NCBI RefSeq assembly: GCF_051020765.1
Contig: NC_134934.1
Location: forward strand, 15,080,001 to 15,144,000
Reading direction: 5' to 3'
DNA from: Lasioglossum baleicum
Taxonomy: Eukaryota; Arthropoda; Insecta; Hymenoptera; Halictidae
Length of the DNA: 64,000 nucleotides
Shown here in pieces: positions 37,001 through 46,091 of the stretch. Below the pieces are notes generated by a model. That model had not been told where the DNA came from. It made no database searches and was given only the letters and a program-made list of their open reading frames with translations. Both the position numbers and the translations under genes were made by a program. How positions within the stretch are numbered: position 1 is the stretch's first letter; the number at the start of each line of letters is the position of its first letter.

Positions 37001-40000
37001 CTACCACCATTGAAAGTAAGATTTCATTTGATTCCCCTTTCTTCAAATTCGCCCTTAAAATTGAAAATTTTCAAAAAATACTAGAATATTCAATTCGATA
37101 GAATTGAGCGCAATTTTCATTTATTTCAGATCTACAAAGGCTACCACCACTGAAAGTAAGATTTCATTCGATTCCCCTTTCTTCAAATTCGTCCTTAAAA
37201 TTGAAAATTTAAAAAAAAATACTAGAATATATATATAAATAATCTGTACATTTAGGTTAACCACACAAGGGATATTATCCGACGTCCGCCACGTTAGTGC
37301 GACCGTGCTGCCCTCTCAAACGAAGGACCGAGCTGTCTTCGTTCTGCTCTACTTCTGCCCGCAGCTTGTGCCAGCATAAAGCGATACTTATTCGGACGCA
37401 GAAGTATGTTGTTCTGCTGGCAGCTACTATCCAAAATCGAGCATGTTTGCTTACTGGAAATATACATTCGACAAACATCGATTTGGGCAAGTTGCTTTTT
37501 TACCAAATGAACAGCTATATCGAGCGACTGGACCAGTGTGCGATAGGTAGACACTCAATGTTCTTGTTTCTATAAACACGAGTCCCATTGTAGCTCGTTA
37601 TCATTAGATGCCAATAAGCGTCAGGCAGATTTTACAGCCGATCTTTGTGACACAAAAGATTAACTCGTACCGTTCGCGAACTATACGCCCAGCGTTGCTG
37701 ACTTTTTAACAGTCCTCAATAGCGGCGACGCCGGTATTAACTTCTTACTCGGATTTGAGTTACGGCCGATTACGTCTCTGAAAAGCTATTCAGATTCCAC
37801 GGTGTATCGTATAATGGCCGCGTAAACGTGTGTTGAACCGTCGGTAAAAAAAGAAGTTTACTCGCCGCGCCAGGTCCGCGGCCGTGGAAGCGTAAACGCG
37901 GTGTTTTTCGCGTGGCAATCGTAAAAGGCAATTTGACCGTATGTTTTATTCATAATTCCATGTTTCATTTTCGTGGGCTGCGCGGCCGGTTCTTGCGATC
38001 GGTTAACGACTACGAGGATTATCCCTGCGAGCGAAACAATTCGCCGTCGCAATTTTTCCGCGTTTGTCGCGAAACACCTTCGATAATGCGATACGTTAAT
38101 TCCCGTATCGGTATTCCGGGTTGGCAGGTGGGTAGCTTCGAAACTCCGTTCATTGCACAATAAATATTCACCGATTTCATTTTTATGCCAATAACCGGGT
38201 TGGTGTACTCGAGTATCCACTTTCAATTTACGGTTTAAATATTTCTCCCGTTCTCGTTGGACAATCGCAAAAATTGTTTCTCGTCCTGATAATTTTATAT
38301 TAATTCCCGTACATATAAAAGTTATTAGACAAATATTATTAACTCGTTACATTTAACCCATCCATGGGGACACTGGATCGTTTATAGTCTATTTTTCTAC
38401 TGTTCTCGGCTTTCAAAAAGCTGAATAAATTCTGGGAACTCTGCACTAATAATTCTTGTACCATTAAATTTGGATTCAATAAATTACTGAACGTATTCAA
38501 TATTTTACTACTGAGAGTATTGTACGAGGTATTACAACAGTTTTATAACGATAAAATTACAAGAATCTTATAAAATGGAAATATTTCGAGTTAGAATAGC
38601 TCCGAGTGCAAAGAGTTAATACTGCCGTCAGTAGAAAATAAAAATTTTACTGTTAGATTCGGAAAATTAGGGTCCCCCTTTAAAAGGAATCAAAAGTGAA
38701 ATTTTCGCCTAGACATAAACGACCCAGTGTGCCCACGGAGAGTTAAGTAATGTAATTAATCTTTCGTATTGTAAGTTTTCTCTCTGACGATACTCTTTGA
38801 GGTTGCATTCGATTCATTTTATGCATTCCCCGAAGATGCAGGCGATACTGGCTAACATCGTAAATTTTCTTTAATTTTCGCTTTCGTTCGTCTACTTCTT
38901 CCTCGGGTCGCACTATGTTTACGTCGAAACGAGGCTTTACGATCGACAGTTATATTCGCATTGCAAAAGATCCTCCGGATAGAATTGTTCCTGCCAGACA
39001 GACAACTCGAGCATCGTCGATTATTCGTAAAAAGATTAACGTTCATCTGCCAGTCGTATTACAGATCCTCTCCCTCTCCTTCGCTACGCGACGTGATCCA
39101 TGAACATCGTAACTACTGAAATTTACTGCTGGCAGGGCGCAACAACCGAGGCGAAGTAAACGTAGAAAATTAAATAATAAGTAGTTGCAAAACGAGGAAT
39201 TCTGTCTGGACGCAGGCCTCTACGAGCCTGCCGTTGCACAACCGAGACCGATAAAAACTTGTTTGTCTATTGTGAGAAGAATATTGCAAGCAGTGTCGAT
39301 AATTCAGCACATTATCGTGTATTGCTCTGGGAACGACATGCTAAGTGTTCCTGTTTTGCGGAATTTTTACTTCTTGTCGTTTGGACATTAAGTCTGGCGT
39401 TCTACTGTACGTGTATCGGGTTTCAATCGATTCCTGTGGATTTTGAAATTGAATGAAATTTTACTAGAATCCTGCACTCTTTTGCAAGTCAAATTTTATT
39501 CAACTCAATTACAACTTTTTGTAAATCGATTTCACCCTTCTGCAAATCAACTTCACCTATTTGCAAATCAATTTCACCCATTAGTAAATATTTTAAATTA
39601 ATTATATGTATATTCATTTAAGCACACGCAAACGAGGTCATTACTGCGATGGGAAATTCATTTTTATGATTGATAGATAAACAATGACTCCGACTACTAT
39701 TCGGACACACTTGAAAGGACGAGAACTTCTTAAATCTTGGACCATACGATTTGAACTTTCTCGAGAAGTTAGAACAATTGGTTTGCTACGCAACGTGAAC
39801 AAATTTTTGTCTAAAATTACAAGTTTTCAGAATGTAGAGAAAATACTAAAATTTCAATTTTGCAACTTTTTCACGTGGGTTTATATGGAAAATTTAGAAA
39901 ATGTGTTATATACTAACCGTTTGCACTCGAAGCAATTTGAATTCCAAGATCAAGATATTTGTTTCAACCCAGATCATTTTTGTTCTATGTAATCTGTTTT

Positions 40001-43000
40001 ACATTGTGCACATCAAATTGAACCCATTTTCTTATATAACAGTTGAGCTTCTTACAATTCATAGAATACAGACAAATTTAATAATGTTAAAACTGTTTTT
40101 AATAATGTCAGTTTTTAGTGGCATCTGAGACTCGCCATTCGAGTGCAAAGGGATAGCTTTCTCGTGGACTAATTTTTCTTCCGGTCCCAAAATGTCTCGA
40201 AACATAATCTTTATCGTAACTCGATAAAGGAGACGAATACAAAAGTTCCCAGGATGAACACTACAATACAACCATACTCTCCGCCCGTTAGTTGAAAGCT
40301 GGCAGGTGCAGCCAGATAATGGAAAGCACGGACCGTTAGATATTCTTCATCTAGCTTTGAAAAATTGTTCACCGGACAATCCCACAGCGAGAGGATGAAG
40401 GTAGTATTTTAATGAGAAACAGTATTAATAAACGGAGTCGGTAACCCTTCCGAACATTTCTATTTACATAGAAGAATCGGAGTGGCATCATCGGTTTGGA
40501 CAATGGCGAAGATCGAGGGCACTGAGAAACTCAAGATACCGATATCCTCGGACCGTTACGCGACTATATCTACCTAGTTAATTAATAAACGCGCGTTCGC
40601 CTTCATTCGGCCTGCTCATACTCGAGCACAGACAGCCAACTGATTTATGGGTTCCTCTCTTGGGAGCGGGAAGCGCTCATCTTTATCTGATCCACCATTT
40701 TACTCGGCCAGAACACTATCCGTTGCGCAATGCTTTATCACGAAAGGCGTGGATAAATCACCGTGGTAACCGGCGAATATATCTCACGCACGCGAAACCA
40801 ACGCAACTTTGGTACCTGACCGCGCGCGATTCGCGAGATCGCGATTCTTTTCGCTTGTTCCGCCGCGATACGTAACAACCATCTCCTCCAGCTCCGCTGT
40901 TTCCGATACACGAGATCCTGACTAGCGCGGTGTTGTTTTTCGAGAGAGATTTCTTAGGGATCTATCAGTGGCGTGATCTAATTGGCGCGAACCTGCGTGA
41001 AAATACTGTAATCTAAACTGACTACTCTGTAGGTATGTCGACAACGACAAAGGTAGATTCTGTTCGAAATGTTCATCGCGAGTGCGATTCCGGGGCTAAT
41101 CTAAAAAAAAAAAAAAGTCTCGATTTTATTTAATTCTCTTTAAGTGTGCTTGATCCCAAATGCAGTTGCAAGGTGGACGATCAGACTCTGACTCATGTTT
41201 GGTGATAAAGTGTAATGCTTAGACTTTTACAGAATTTTACGCATTTATAACATGTCTTTTCATGTCGTCATTCTTTGACCCTTGGCACTCGAATGGTGAC
41301 TCTGAGGCAGTGTTGGGCAACAAATAAATTTATTTAAATAAAAATTTAAATAACAAGTTATTTGTTATTTGGATATTCAAATAAGAAGCAAAAATAATTA
41401 TTTATTATTTGAGCAAAAAAGTCTAAATAGAATTATTTAAAATGATCAAAATAATTGTTATTTACAAACACAATTTCAATTACGTCGTATTTCGATTACA
41501 CTCATGATTCTCGTAATTAACAATTAAATAAAGTGATAGGTTCGAACTATGTACTGCAATTACAATGTATTTAAATTAGCACAACTCTGGTTAAAATAGC
41601 TTCTAGTGCAAAGGGTTAAGTGTCCATAGAAAGAACGGTCGAAGGCCAGGTTGTGCCGCAATCGGGCTTCGATTCTCGGGCAAGAGCGAAAGGGACAACA
41701 GAAAAGGGAGCGCGGGATAAACTGCCAATAAAGCGGTCGATCTATTCCCAATGCAAATGAGACATTAATAATTGCGTAGCTCCGAGTGTCAATTCCTCGT
41801 ACGAAGCGGCCCTCGGGCTGGCATGGCAGCGTGCATTCGACGCGCGCACACCGCAGACCGCGACGATATAATTCATCCATTCGAATAGCGATCCGGCTGA
41901 TAATTACACGCGCCCGGTCTCTCCTCTTGCCACCATAGATTCTACCCATGGCCCATCTGCCTTTCTTTTGTCTCTCGGCGCTCGGCCCTTCTTTCCTCTT
42001 TCCTTCAACCCCTTTTCCACCGCGCGGTGTTCTACCTTCACGATGAATTAAGGTTTACGAGCGACGGGTTTACTGTGCTGCGAACGATCCGAGTCGCCAA
42101 ACCCTTTCTTCCCGATTGCCGGTTGCTCCGGCGAAATTAAAATTGCAGCTTGGTTTATCGACTCTTCGCCACCGACCGCCATTGATATTTTATTAACCCA
42201 CAGCCGCATCGCGGAATTCGATCTTTTCGATTCACAAACACCGCTCTTCCCCGTCGCAACGTGAATTGTGAATCGACCGTTAGGATCGGCGAAACTCGAA
42301 ACGTGTCATTTTCCTACATTTGTCAGCTTTTTTGGGGCTTTTTTTGGCTGGACGATCGGTTCGACCGTCGCAATGGTTTGCTCGATCGTGTCGACAGCTT
42401 GAATTACTACTCCTAATTTACCCTTCGCAAATTAATTTCAACCCTTCACAAATAAAGTATTTTTAAGTAAGTTTTAGTAAAAACAAATCAAATGTAAATT
42501 AAGATGCACGTGAAATACTTATTTAAAAGTAATTACGAATTCATTAACCCTCAGCCCTTAACCATTAAAATATTGTCTATATTATTAGATATGTTGGTAT
42601 CTAATCAATTATTAAAAAATTCTAAGTCATAAATATTAAATTTATAAAATCACACATTCAGAATGAAAATATTCTAGGCCGGAAGAAATGTTTAATTTTC
42701 GAGTGAAAATAGCTCCGAGTGCAGGGTTAACTTTTTATTGTATGGAAACTATTATTCAGTGACTCACATTAGTATTCGGATACTTTTAAAAAAAACGATA
42801 ACTTTTTGGCAAATTTGAGATCCACTAGCAATTAATTTTGAAACGATATAACAACGTTAGTTATCTACCACGTTTATAAGGGTGTCTAAGCTGAAGGAGG
42901 CCACCTTAATATCTCCTTTATTTTTAATGGCACAAAAAAATATTTATGGCATAATTTAAATGGTATCGAAGGAGGAATACCATAAAAGAATAATTTTTAT

Positions 43001-43868
43001 TTATCTGGTTATTTTTTCAGCTTTTTCAAGGTAATCGTTATTTTTCATCGAGAAAACTTTTTTCTTTGTTCCATCTTGTTAATGACTTAAGCATGTTAAA
43101 ATGTATTTTTTCAGCCGCTATAAGATGGAATAAAAAAAATAAGTTTTCCCGATAAGAAAATAACGATGACCTTGAAGAAATTATGAAAAAATAACCGGAC
43201 AAACAAAATTGTTCTTCTATGATATTCCTCCTTCGATACCATTTAAATTATGCCATAAATATCTTTTGTGCCATTAAAAGTAAAGGAGGTATTTAGGTGG
43301 CCTCCTTCAGCTGAGACACCCTGTATAGCAACGGAATAAATGGCTGTAAGAAACCGGAAGCACATAAGCATTTCCTGCAGCTCACCTCTGCTTCGATGGT
43401 CAATGAACTTTTTCAGGAATTCCTGAAGATGACTGCTGCACCAAATAATAACGGTGGAAGCGGAGATGGTAATTTTAATAGAAAAGCCATGGATTTAATG
43501 AGGGACGATATTTCGTTACGTGTCGCGTCGTAGCTCGATGCCATCAAGCAACGGCGGCGTATCATTGCCCGACTATAGGAGAGCTAATCCCCTTATAAAA
43601 TCGTATTATGCAAACGAAGCCGGAGCAACGCAATAGAGACAGACCAAAGTTTCTTGGCCGATATCTTACCTTCGTAAGACTCCACCGAGGAGACTCGCGT
43701 TTAAGCATTCCGGTGGCGATAGTCGTCTTTGTACTTCGGCTACCGTAACTTTGTACTTGCTGGTGCTGCTTAGTAACGATAATCGTCCTGGTACCGAACA
43801 GAACACGTCCGAAGGTTGCGCGTTCCCACTCAGCATCGCCTTCTCGCTCCTGTCCGATGGTTTCATGT
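24962..43868 (-). CDS. TfAP-2: TfAP-2 transcription factor, C-terminal five exons (5' partial)
   Basis: Minus-strand exons 43868-43670, 33763-33645, 27223-27082, 26712-26541 and 25099-24962 join in phase with GT-AG borders to give 255 residues and a TGA stop. Diagnostic stretches are [80 protein letters not shown] and HFSLISHGFGSPAIVAALTA. Together they make the basic and helix-span-helix region of AP-2. AP-2 factors dimerise through this region and bind GCCNNNGGC-type sites in the nucleus; in insects they act in leg-segment, head appendage and neural development. The tail (KFLSESLNHLEKMYPGNGSG, then Ser/Asn/Lys-rich) ends DMKK. The N-terminal proline/PY-rich activation exons were not found and should lie upstream, to the right. 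Introns of 9.9 and 6.4 kb fit a developmental regulator. Confidence 0.96.
25152..25195 (-). mobile_element. GACTGCGGAT-family fragment beside the last TfAP-2 exon
   Basis: The phrase cacctactgatttttgccat, then gggtgcatcaaatccgctgt ct, is the reverse complement of the family left end. It lies about 50 bp upstream of the acceptor of the last coding exon. Confidence 0.6.
25415..26190. mobile_element. Long-hairpin element (AACAGAATAACTTTTTTATAATT family) with nested piggyBac-like MITE
   Basis: Arms of about 165 bp (25667-25835 and 26020-26195) are diverged inverted repeats sharing ttaaaacttttttatttggg, ccc and tgcatgtaa phrases. The outer left end cagagtcccacaaaagtatc ggacgcccttt matches in layout the intact relative at 58069-58376. 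The right outer end is degraded. A 215-bp TTAA-flanked element interrupts the left arm (25448-25662). Confidence 0.7.
25448..25662. mobile_element. piggyBac-like MITE with TTAA target duplication, nested
   Basis: TTAA occurs at 25444-25447 and 25663-25666. The ends are cccttcactgcatga and tatgcagcgaaggg, imperfect inverted repeats beginning CCC. Removing it restores ccctttaaaacagaataact, which is exactly the order in the relative at 58069. Precise TTAA duplication is characteristic of piggyBac. Confidence 0.85.
26541..26712 (-). CDS. TfAP-2: TfAP-2 exon (helix-span-helix)
   Basis: Acceptor gttcgatttcag, donor atacag|gtacaa, phase 0 at the end. It encodes QITKELMDLLNQDRSPLCNT, then DPSIQRHLTHFSLISHGFGS and PAIVAALTAIQ, the dimerisation core, which is very conserved across animals. 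Confidence 0.97.
27082..27223 (-). CDS. TfAP-2: TfAP-2 exon (DNA-binding region)
   Basis: Acceptor tttttcag, donor ccaccaa|gtaaga, phase 2. It encodes [34 protein letters not shown] and KELLHATK. The matching vertebrate exon reads [20 protein letters not shown]. Confidence 0.97.
27481..27529 (+). mobile_element. GACTGCGGAT-family right-end fragment
   Basis: Reads cttttattttgcataaagat then ccggcagtgta, a near-consensus right terminus without the rest of the element. Confidence 0.55.
27840..27975. promoter_or_regulatory. Candidate intronic enhancer in TfAP-2
   Basis: A sharply GC-richer block in AT-rich intron, with two cacctg E-box-like words (ccacctgcag, ggcagacctg) and ggtaataccacccgcaggcc. 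No coding frame with family similarity. Composition suggests conserved non-coding DNA. The function is inferred. Confidence 0.25.
28196..28481. mobile_element. Element with AATTCAACCTTTTGCAAATC ends
   Basis: Left end aattcaaccttttgcaaatc, right end ttgatttgtaaaaggttgaa ttt, inverted repeats of about 22 bp around an AT-rich interior with a (ggaa)n tract (28263-28284). Related terminus-like phrases occur in clusters at 39485-39590 and 42418-42455. Confidence 0.6.
29793..29938 (+). mobile_element. AT-rich array starting CAGAGTTGTGCA (hAT-like)
   Basis: The opening cagagttgtgcagaattaca is followed by repeated taattgaattac/gtaattcaatta words on both strands. It has the same layout as the blocks at 5268 and 41312, which use different AT-rich words after a similar opening. 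The right terminus is unclear. Confidence 0.4.
29950..30143. mobile_element. 194-bp hairpin MITE, AACCACGCTTATATTAAAAT ends
   Basis: Nearly perfect arms of about 85 bp (aaccacgcttatattaaaat, gcactaagaaggagaaaata, ...) fold back on each other around a short loop. A fragment of the terminus (accacgcttatattagtttg) lies at 29429. Confidence 0.85.
30200..32940. other. TfAP-2 intron sequence, no gene recognised
   Basis: Mixed AT-rich DNA with GC-richer blocks at 30190-30480 and 30700-30960. Overlapping frames of 60-120 residues on both strands look like composition effects. I found no splice-flanked exon and no repeat with clear ends. Confidence 0.35.
32957..33120 (+). mobile_element. GACTGCGGAT-family element, right end lost
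   Basis: Begins gactgcggttctttttgcat then ttatggcttataaacatgtt, with the gcttctgaaaattttc subtype interior replaced by a related phrase. No right terminus is visible. Confidence 0.45.
33645..33763 (-). CDS. TfAP-2: TfAP-2 exon (basic region)
   Basis: Acceptor cgtttgcag, donor gtggaag|gtgagc, phase 1. It encodes AKSKNGGRLLREKLEKIGLN and [20 protein letters not shown], the basic DNA-contacting part. The join to the previous exon completes [8 protein letters not shown]|AKSK exactly as in vertebrate AP-2. Confidence 0.97.
33984..34183 (+). mobile_element. GACTGCGGAT-family MITE, both ends present
   Basis: Begins gactgcggatctccatgcaa and ends atgcatgaagatccacagtc. About 200 bp, non-coding, in the long TfAP-2 intron 220 bp from the basic-region exon. 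Confidence 0.75.
34896..35040 (+). mobile_element. Fragment of the long-hairpin family
   Basis: The phrase tcgtacatctttcaatgtct, gtcgtttttcct, cgatgaaacttttacaatg, then ctacaaaacgtatttttaaa, matches the centre of the element at 25415-26190. The arms are missing. A still shorter piece lies at 51945-51992. Confidence 0.55.
36152..36260 (+). mobile_element. GACTGCGGAT-family fragment
   Basis: Begins gactgcggatatagtagaat and continues with atttcatttgactccacttt ctttagattcgtct, the interior unit seen at 36892. Internally deleted. Confidence 0.5.
36892..37215 (+). mobile_element. GACTGCGGAT-family element with a 140-bp internal tandem duplication
   Basis: Begins gactgcggatctttacgcct. The interior unit (tttatttcagatctac.aag, gctaccaccattgaaagtaa, ...) occurs twice with a period of 140 bp (agatctac at 36989 and 37129). 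The same unit is single in the copy at 11793-12000. Confidence 0.75.
37720..38240. promoter_or_regulatory. GC/CpG-rich island in the TfAP-2 intron, candidate enhancer
   Basis: A CpG-rich block free of transposons, with overlapping open frames on both strands (up to 122 codons) but no splice sites or recognisable protein. Such islands within introns of developmental regulators are often conserved enhancers. This is inference from composition and position. Confidence 0.25.
38357..38742. mobile_element. 386-bp TTAA-flanked element, piggyBac-like
   Basis: TTAA lies at 38353-38356 and 38743-38746. The ends cccatccatggggacactgg (left) and ccagtgtgcccacggagag (right) are inverted repeats with mismatches, continuing into cgttta/taaacg. 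A phrase of the GAGTGCAAAGGGTTAA family (atagctccgagtgcaaag agtta) lies inside at about 38597-38620. Confidence 0.75.
39480..39600 (+). repeat. Short tandem phrases tttgcaaatcaatttcaccc
   Basis: Four diverged copies of a 23-27 bp phrase (ttttgcaagtcaaattttat, ctgcaaatcaacttcaccta, ttgcaaatcaatttcaccc, ...). Related to the termini of the element at 28196. Confidence 0.6.
41312..41540 (+). mobile_element. AT-rich array starting CAGTGTTGGGCA (hAT-like)
   Basis: The opening cagtgttgggcaacaaataa is followed by ttatttaaataa words and then less regular AT-rich sequence. Third instance of the layout noted at 5268 and 29793. The preceding phrase (ggcactcgaatggtgactct) resembles a GAGTGC-family end. 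Confidence 0.45.
41620..42410. promoter_or_regulatory. GC-rich island in the TfAP-2 intron, candidate enhancer
   Basis: Transposon-free, CpG-rich DNA of about 0.8 kb, 1.3 kb downstream of the first conserved TfAP-2 exon. A 129-codon minus-strand frame is open but has no recognisable content. Homeodomain-type attaa words and gaatta occur. The function is inferred. Confidence 0.25.
42563..42731. mobile_element. GAGTGCAAAGGGTTAA-family (piggyBac-like) copy
   Basis: The right part reads ggccggaagaaatgtttaat and aaaatagctccgagtgcagg gttaac. The left side is bounded by agcccttaacc near 42557-42567. Fragments of the same right end occur near 38597, 41585, 49560-49622 and, in reverse, 59338-59420. 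TTAA after GGG fits piggyBac. Confidence 0.55.
42876..43326. mobile_element. 451-bp hairpin element, TATACAGGGTGTCT-type ends
   Basis: Long arms of about 120 bp: gctgaaggaggccaccttaa, atttttaatggcacaaaa, atggcataatttaaatggta tcgaaggagg, against their complements. The right end is ctgagacaccctgtata; the left end is slightly mutated (tataagggtgtctaagctga). Non-coding. The ends resemble those at 1789-2314. Confidence 0.85.
43670..43868 (-). CDS. TfAP-2: TfAP-2 exon (start of the conserved domain)
   Basis: Acceptor tcgctgttacag, donor acgaag|gtaaga, phase 2. It begins in phase 2 (ac|atg), so an upstream exon ending in phase 1 is required. It encodes a non-conserved lead MKPSDRSEKAMLSGNAQ, then [20 protein letters not shown] and [20 protein letters not shown]. 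The ATG at its start may be internal or an alternative start. Confidence 0.95.
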
Positions 43869-44032
43869 CTGTAACAGCGAAAACACGTCGGCGTTTGTAG
43901 TCGGTAGTCGTTCGAACGATCGGAGATCAATTAACGCGTGTTAAACGTTGGCAAACTCACAGGCGAATCACAGTTTCATTAGCACCGATCAATTCAGGCG
44001 AGTGCGAGAATTGTCGAGTGAATTATTTAGTA

Positions 44033-44564
44033 TAGGGTTATCCAAAATAGACTATAGGAAGTTTTTTTTAAATAAAAAACATACTATTTTTAGCTTTATT
44101 GGTTCTTTTATTTAATTATCAGGTATCATCTATGGCAATTATGTGTGAAAGACGATGTCTGTCAAATGACCACCGCGACCACGTTTACAGACATCAATTC
44201 GAAGAAATGCTCAATTCTTGAGAACGACGTGGAATTGATGTTGATGGGTCATTAGCAACACTCTCACGAACAGCAGCAATGTTTTCATTAGAACGAGCTA
44301 TTTTTGGTCTGCCAGGCTTTGGTTTATCATGAACAGATCCAGTTTCATCAAGTTTTCTAACCAAATTTCGAATTCTTTGCTCTGATGGACGATTATGTAT
44401 GCCGAAAAAATCACGGAAGACTGATTTGCAAAATAAATTTTAACTCCATTGTTAAAATTGTCTATCATTGGAGGTTACAAATACAAGAAAGTGACAAGAA
44501 ACAAACATGGCGTTTGACAGATATTCTCATTCAACATCCTAAAGCACTTTTGGATAACCCATTA
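44033..44564 (-). mobile_element. Degenerate Tc1/mariner-like element, GGGTTATCCAAAA ends
   Basis: Inverted ends gggttatccaaaatag (44035 onward) and cacttttggataaccc (to 44562) enclose remnants of a transposase read on the minus strand. The element sits about 165 bp upstream of the first TfAP-2 exon in the window. Confidence 0.7.
44209..44440 (-). pseudogene. Transposase helix-turn-helix remnant
   Basis: The minus-strand frame gives FFGIHNRPSEQRIRNLVRKL, DETGSVHDKPKPGRPKIARS, then NIAAVRESVANDPSTSIPRR and a stop. The pattern LVRKLDETGSV.DKP..GRP and NIAAVRESV.NDP.TS is typical of the N-terminal helix-turn-helix of insect Tc1/mariner-type transposases. The catalytic DDE part is absent, so the copy is inactive. 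Confidence 0.7.
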
Positions 44565-45149
44565 TTTCATTTCACTGTGATTTTACGATCAATCGCCGTC
44601 TTGTTGCCAAAAAAATTGCCAGAGAAGTTGTAAACCTAAGAAAACTTCGATAAGAAGATATATTCTTGAGAATCCACTTAAAAGTATTTTCCAAAATGCT
44701 GATGAGGTTTCAGAAATTTAAAGCGGTTTTGATTCAGCGCTGGACAAAAATTCAATTTAACACTTGCCACGAGGAACAGTTATACAATCGCAACCGGTTA
44801 TGAGTTTTTGTATGAAAGTGCGAAGAGCAAGATCGAGCGTAGAATTATACAGCCAATAAAATCTATAGTTATCGCTCTGACAGGTTACGTAAGCACGTTA
44901 AAGTATTCAGATCCTGTATGAACTGCAAATTAATCTTTCGAAAGAAATATCTAATTTGTATTAAGAATTCTGATTCGATGTAATCGTTGTGGAACGGGTC
45001 ATATCAAGTATTTTACTTGTAACAGAAACATGGTGAATGAATGGATCTATTAAGAAGTCTTTAGCCATGGATGATAGAGTTTCAAAAATTATTCACAAGA
45101 CGCTCTATGTATAATTAATTCGAGCCCGTTGATGAAAGGTATGCAGTAA

Positions 45150-46020
45150 TCCGATTAGCGTAGACGATTCCCGCGGAAGGTCAAAGAGTATTTCAGGGAC
45201 TGGCCTGGAAGGAATACCGGAACCGAAGGTTCTTCTGAAATTACGTTATCCCGGCTCCGGGGATCTTTGTGTGGGTGTATAACCGTGATCAGACAGCAAT
45301 ATCTTCGCGAAATATTTTAAATTCACCGTACCGTCCTGTTTTCATTTCTATGCACCGATAGTCCGGCATTATTGCATCGTCGGCTCTGGAATGCTTAATA
45401 TTGGGCCGCAGGGCTCGGACAAAAGCCGTGTTATTACAAGGCAAATCGATCGTCAACTTATAACATGAAACTCTTCATCGTCGATCGGGTCCGATCATGA
45501 GGTACACCTATGGTTTATGGCCGTTTCAGAAGCATTTCGCTACGAGTTTCGTGCCGATAAGCTTTCGAAATTCTTCGGTGAAAATATGCGGCAATACTCG
45601 CTGCAACCAGCTTTTTCCTATCGAAGTTTGATATCCTGCCGTTGCAGCGATGAATATTCACGCGATCCATCCGAAACAAAAGTTCGATCGGAGCTTTCCC
45701 TAGAATTTCGACTGTGCATTACACCGGTGCGCTGCGACCACCGCGACCGGGGGAATTCGTTCAATATTTGCGCCGCTCCAGGGAACTTTTCCGCCTGGAA
45801 ATACCGAAGACTGAAAGTTCGTTGAAAAACTGGTCGCCCGTTTGCGGCCATCTATTATTAATTCGCGCGAAAGAAAATCCCCGGCACGGAATGCCGCAGT
45901 TCGGTTTTTCAGCGGCGCAGAAACCGTCGCCGAGATTCGCGTCCATTACGCATACGGGACCGACACGTCGCAAAGCCACTACGTTTCGCGATCGTGCGTC
46001 GGCTTTGCTTACGAGAGGCT
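45150..46020. promoter_or_regulatory. GC-rich island upstream of the TfAP-2 exon, candidate enhancer
   Basis: Unique CpG-rich DNA with long overlapping frames on three frames (up to 127 codons), none recognisable and none flanked by good splice sites. It lies about 1.3 kb upstream of the 43868 exon boundary. Probably non-coding and possibly conserved. Confidence 0.25.
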
Positions 46021-46091
46021 ACACATATTTTATATTTTTTGTATATGTATATTTTATGTACATTTCATACATATTTTATATTTCTTGTATC

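Noticed and set aside
41560..41949. 129-codon minus-strand frame upstream of the basic-region exon
   Set aside because: Tested as a possible TfAP-2 exon. It lacks the activation-domain signature and does not fit the phase needed between 43670 and 33763, which already join perfectly.
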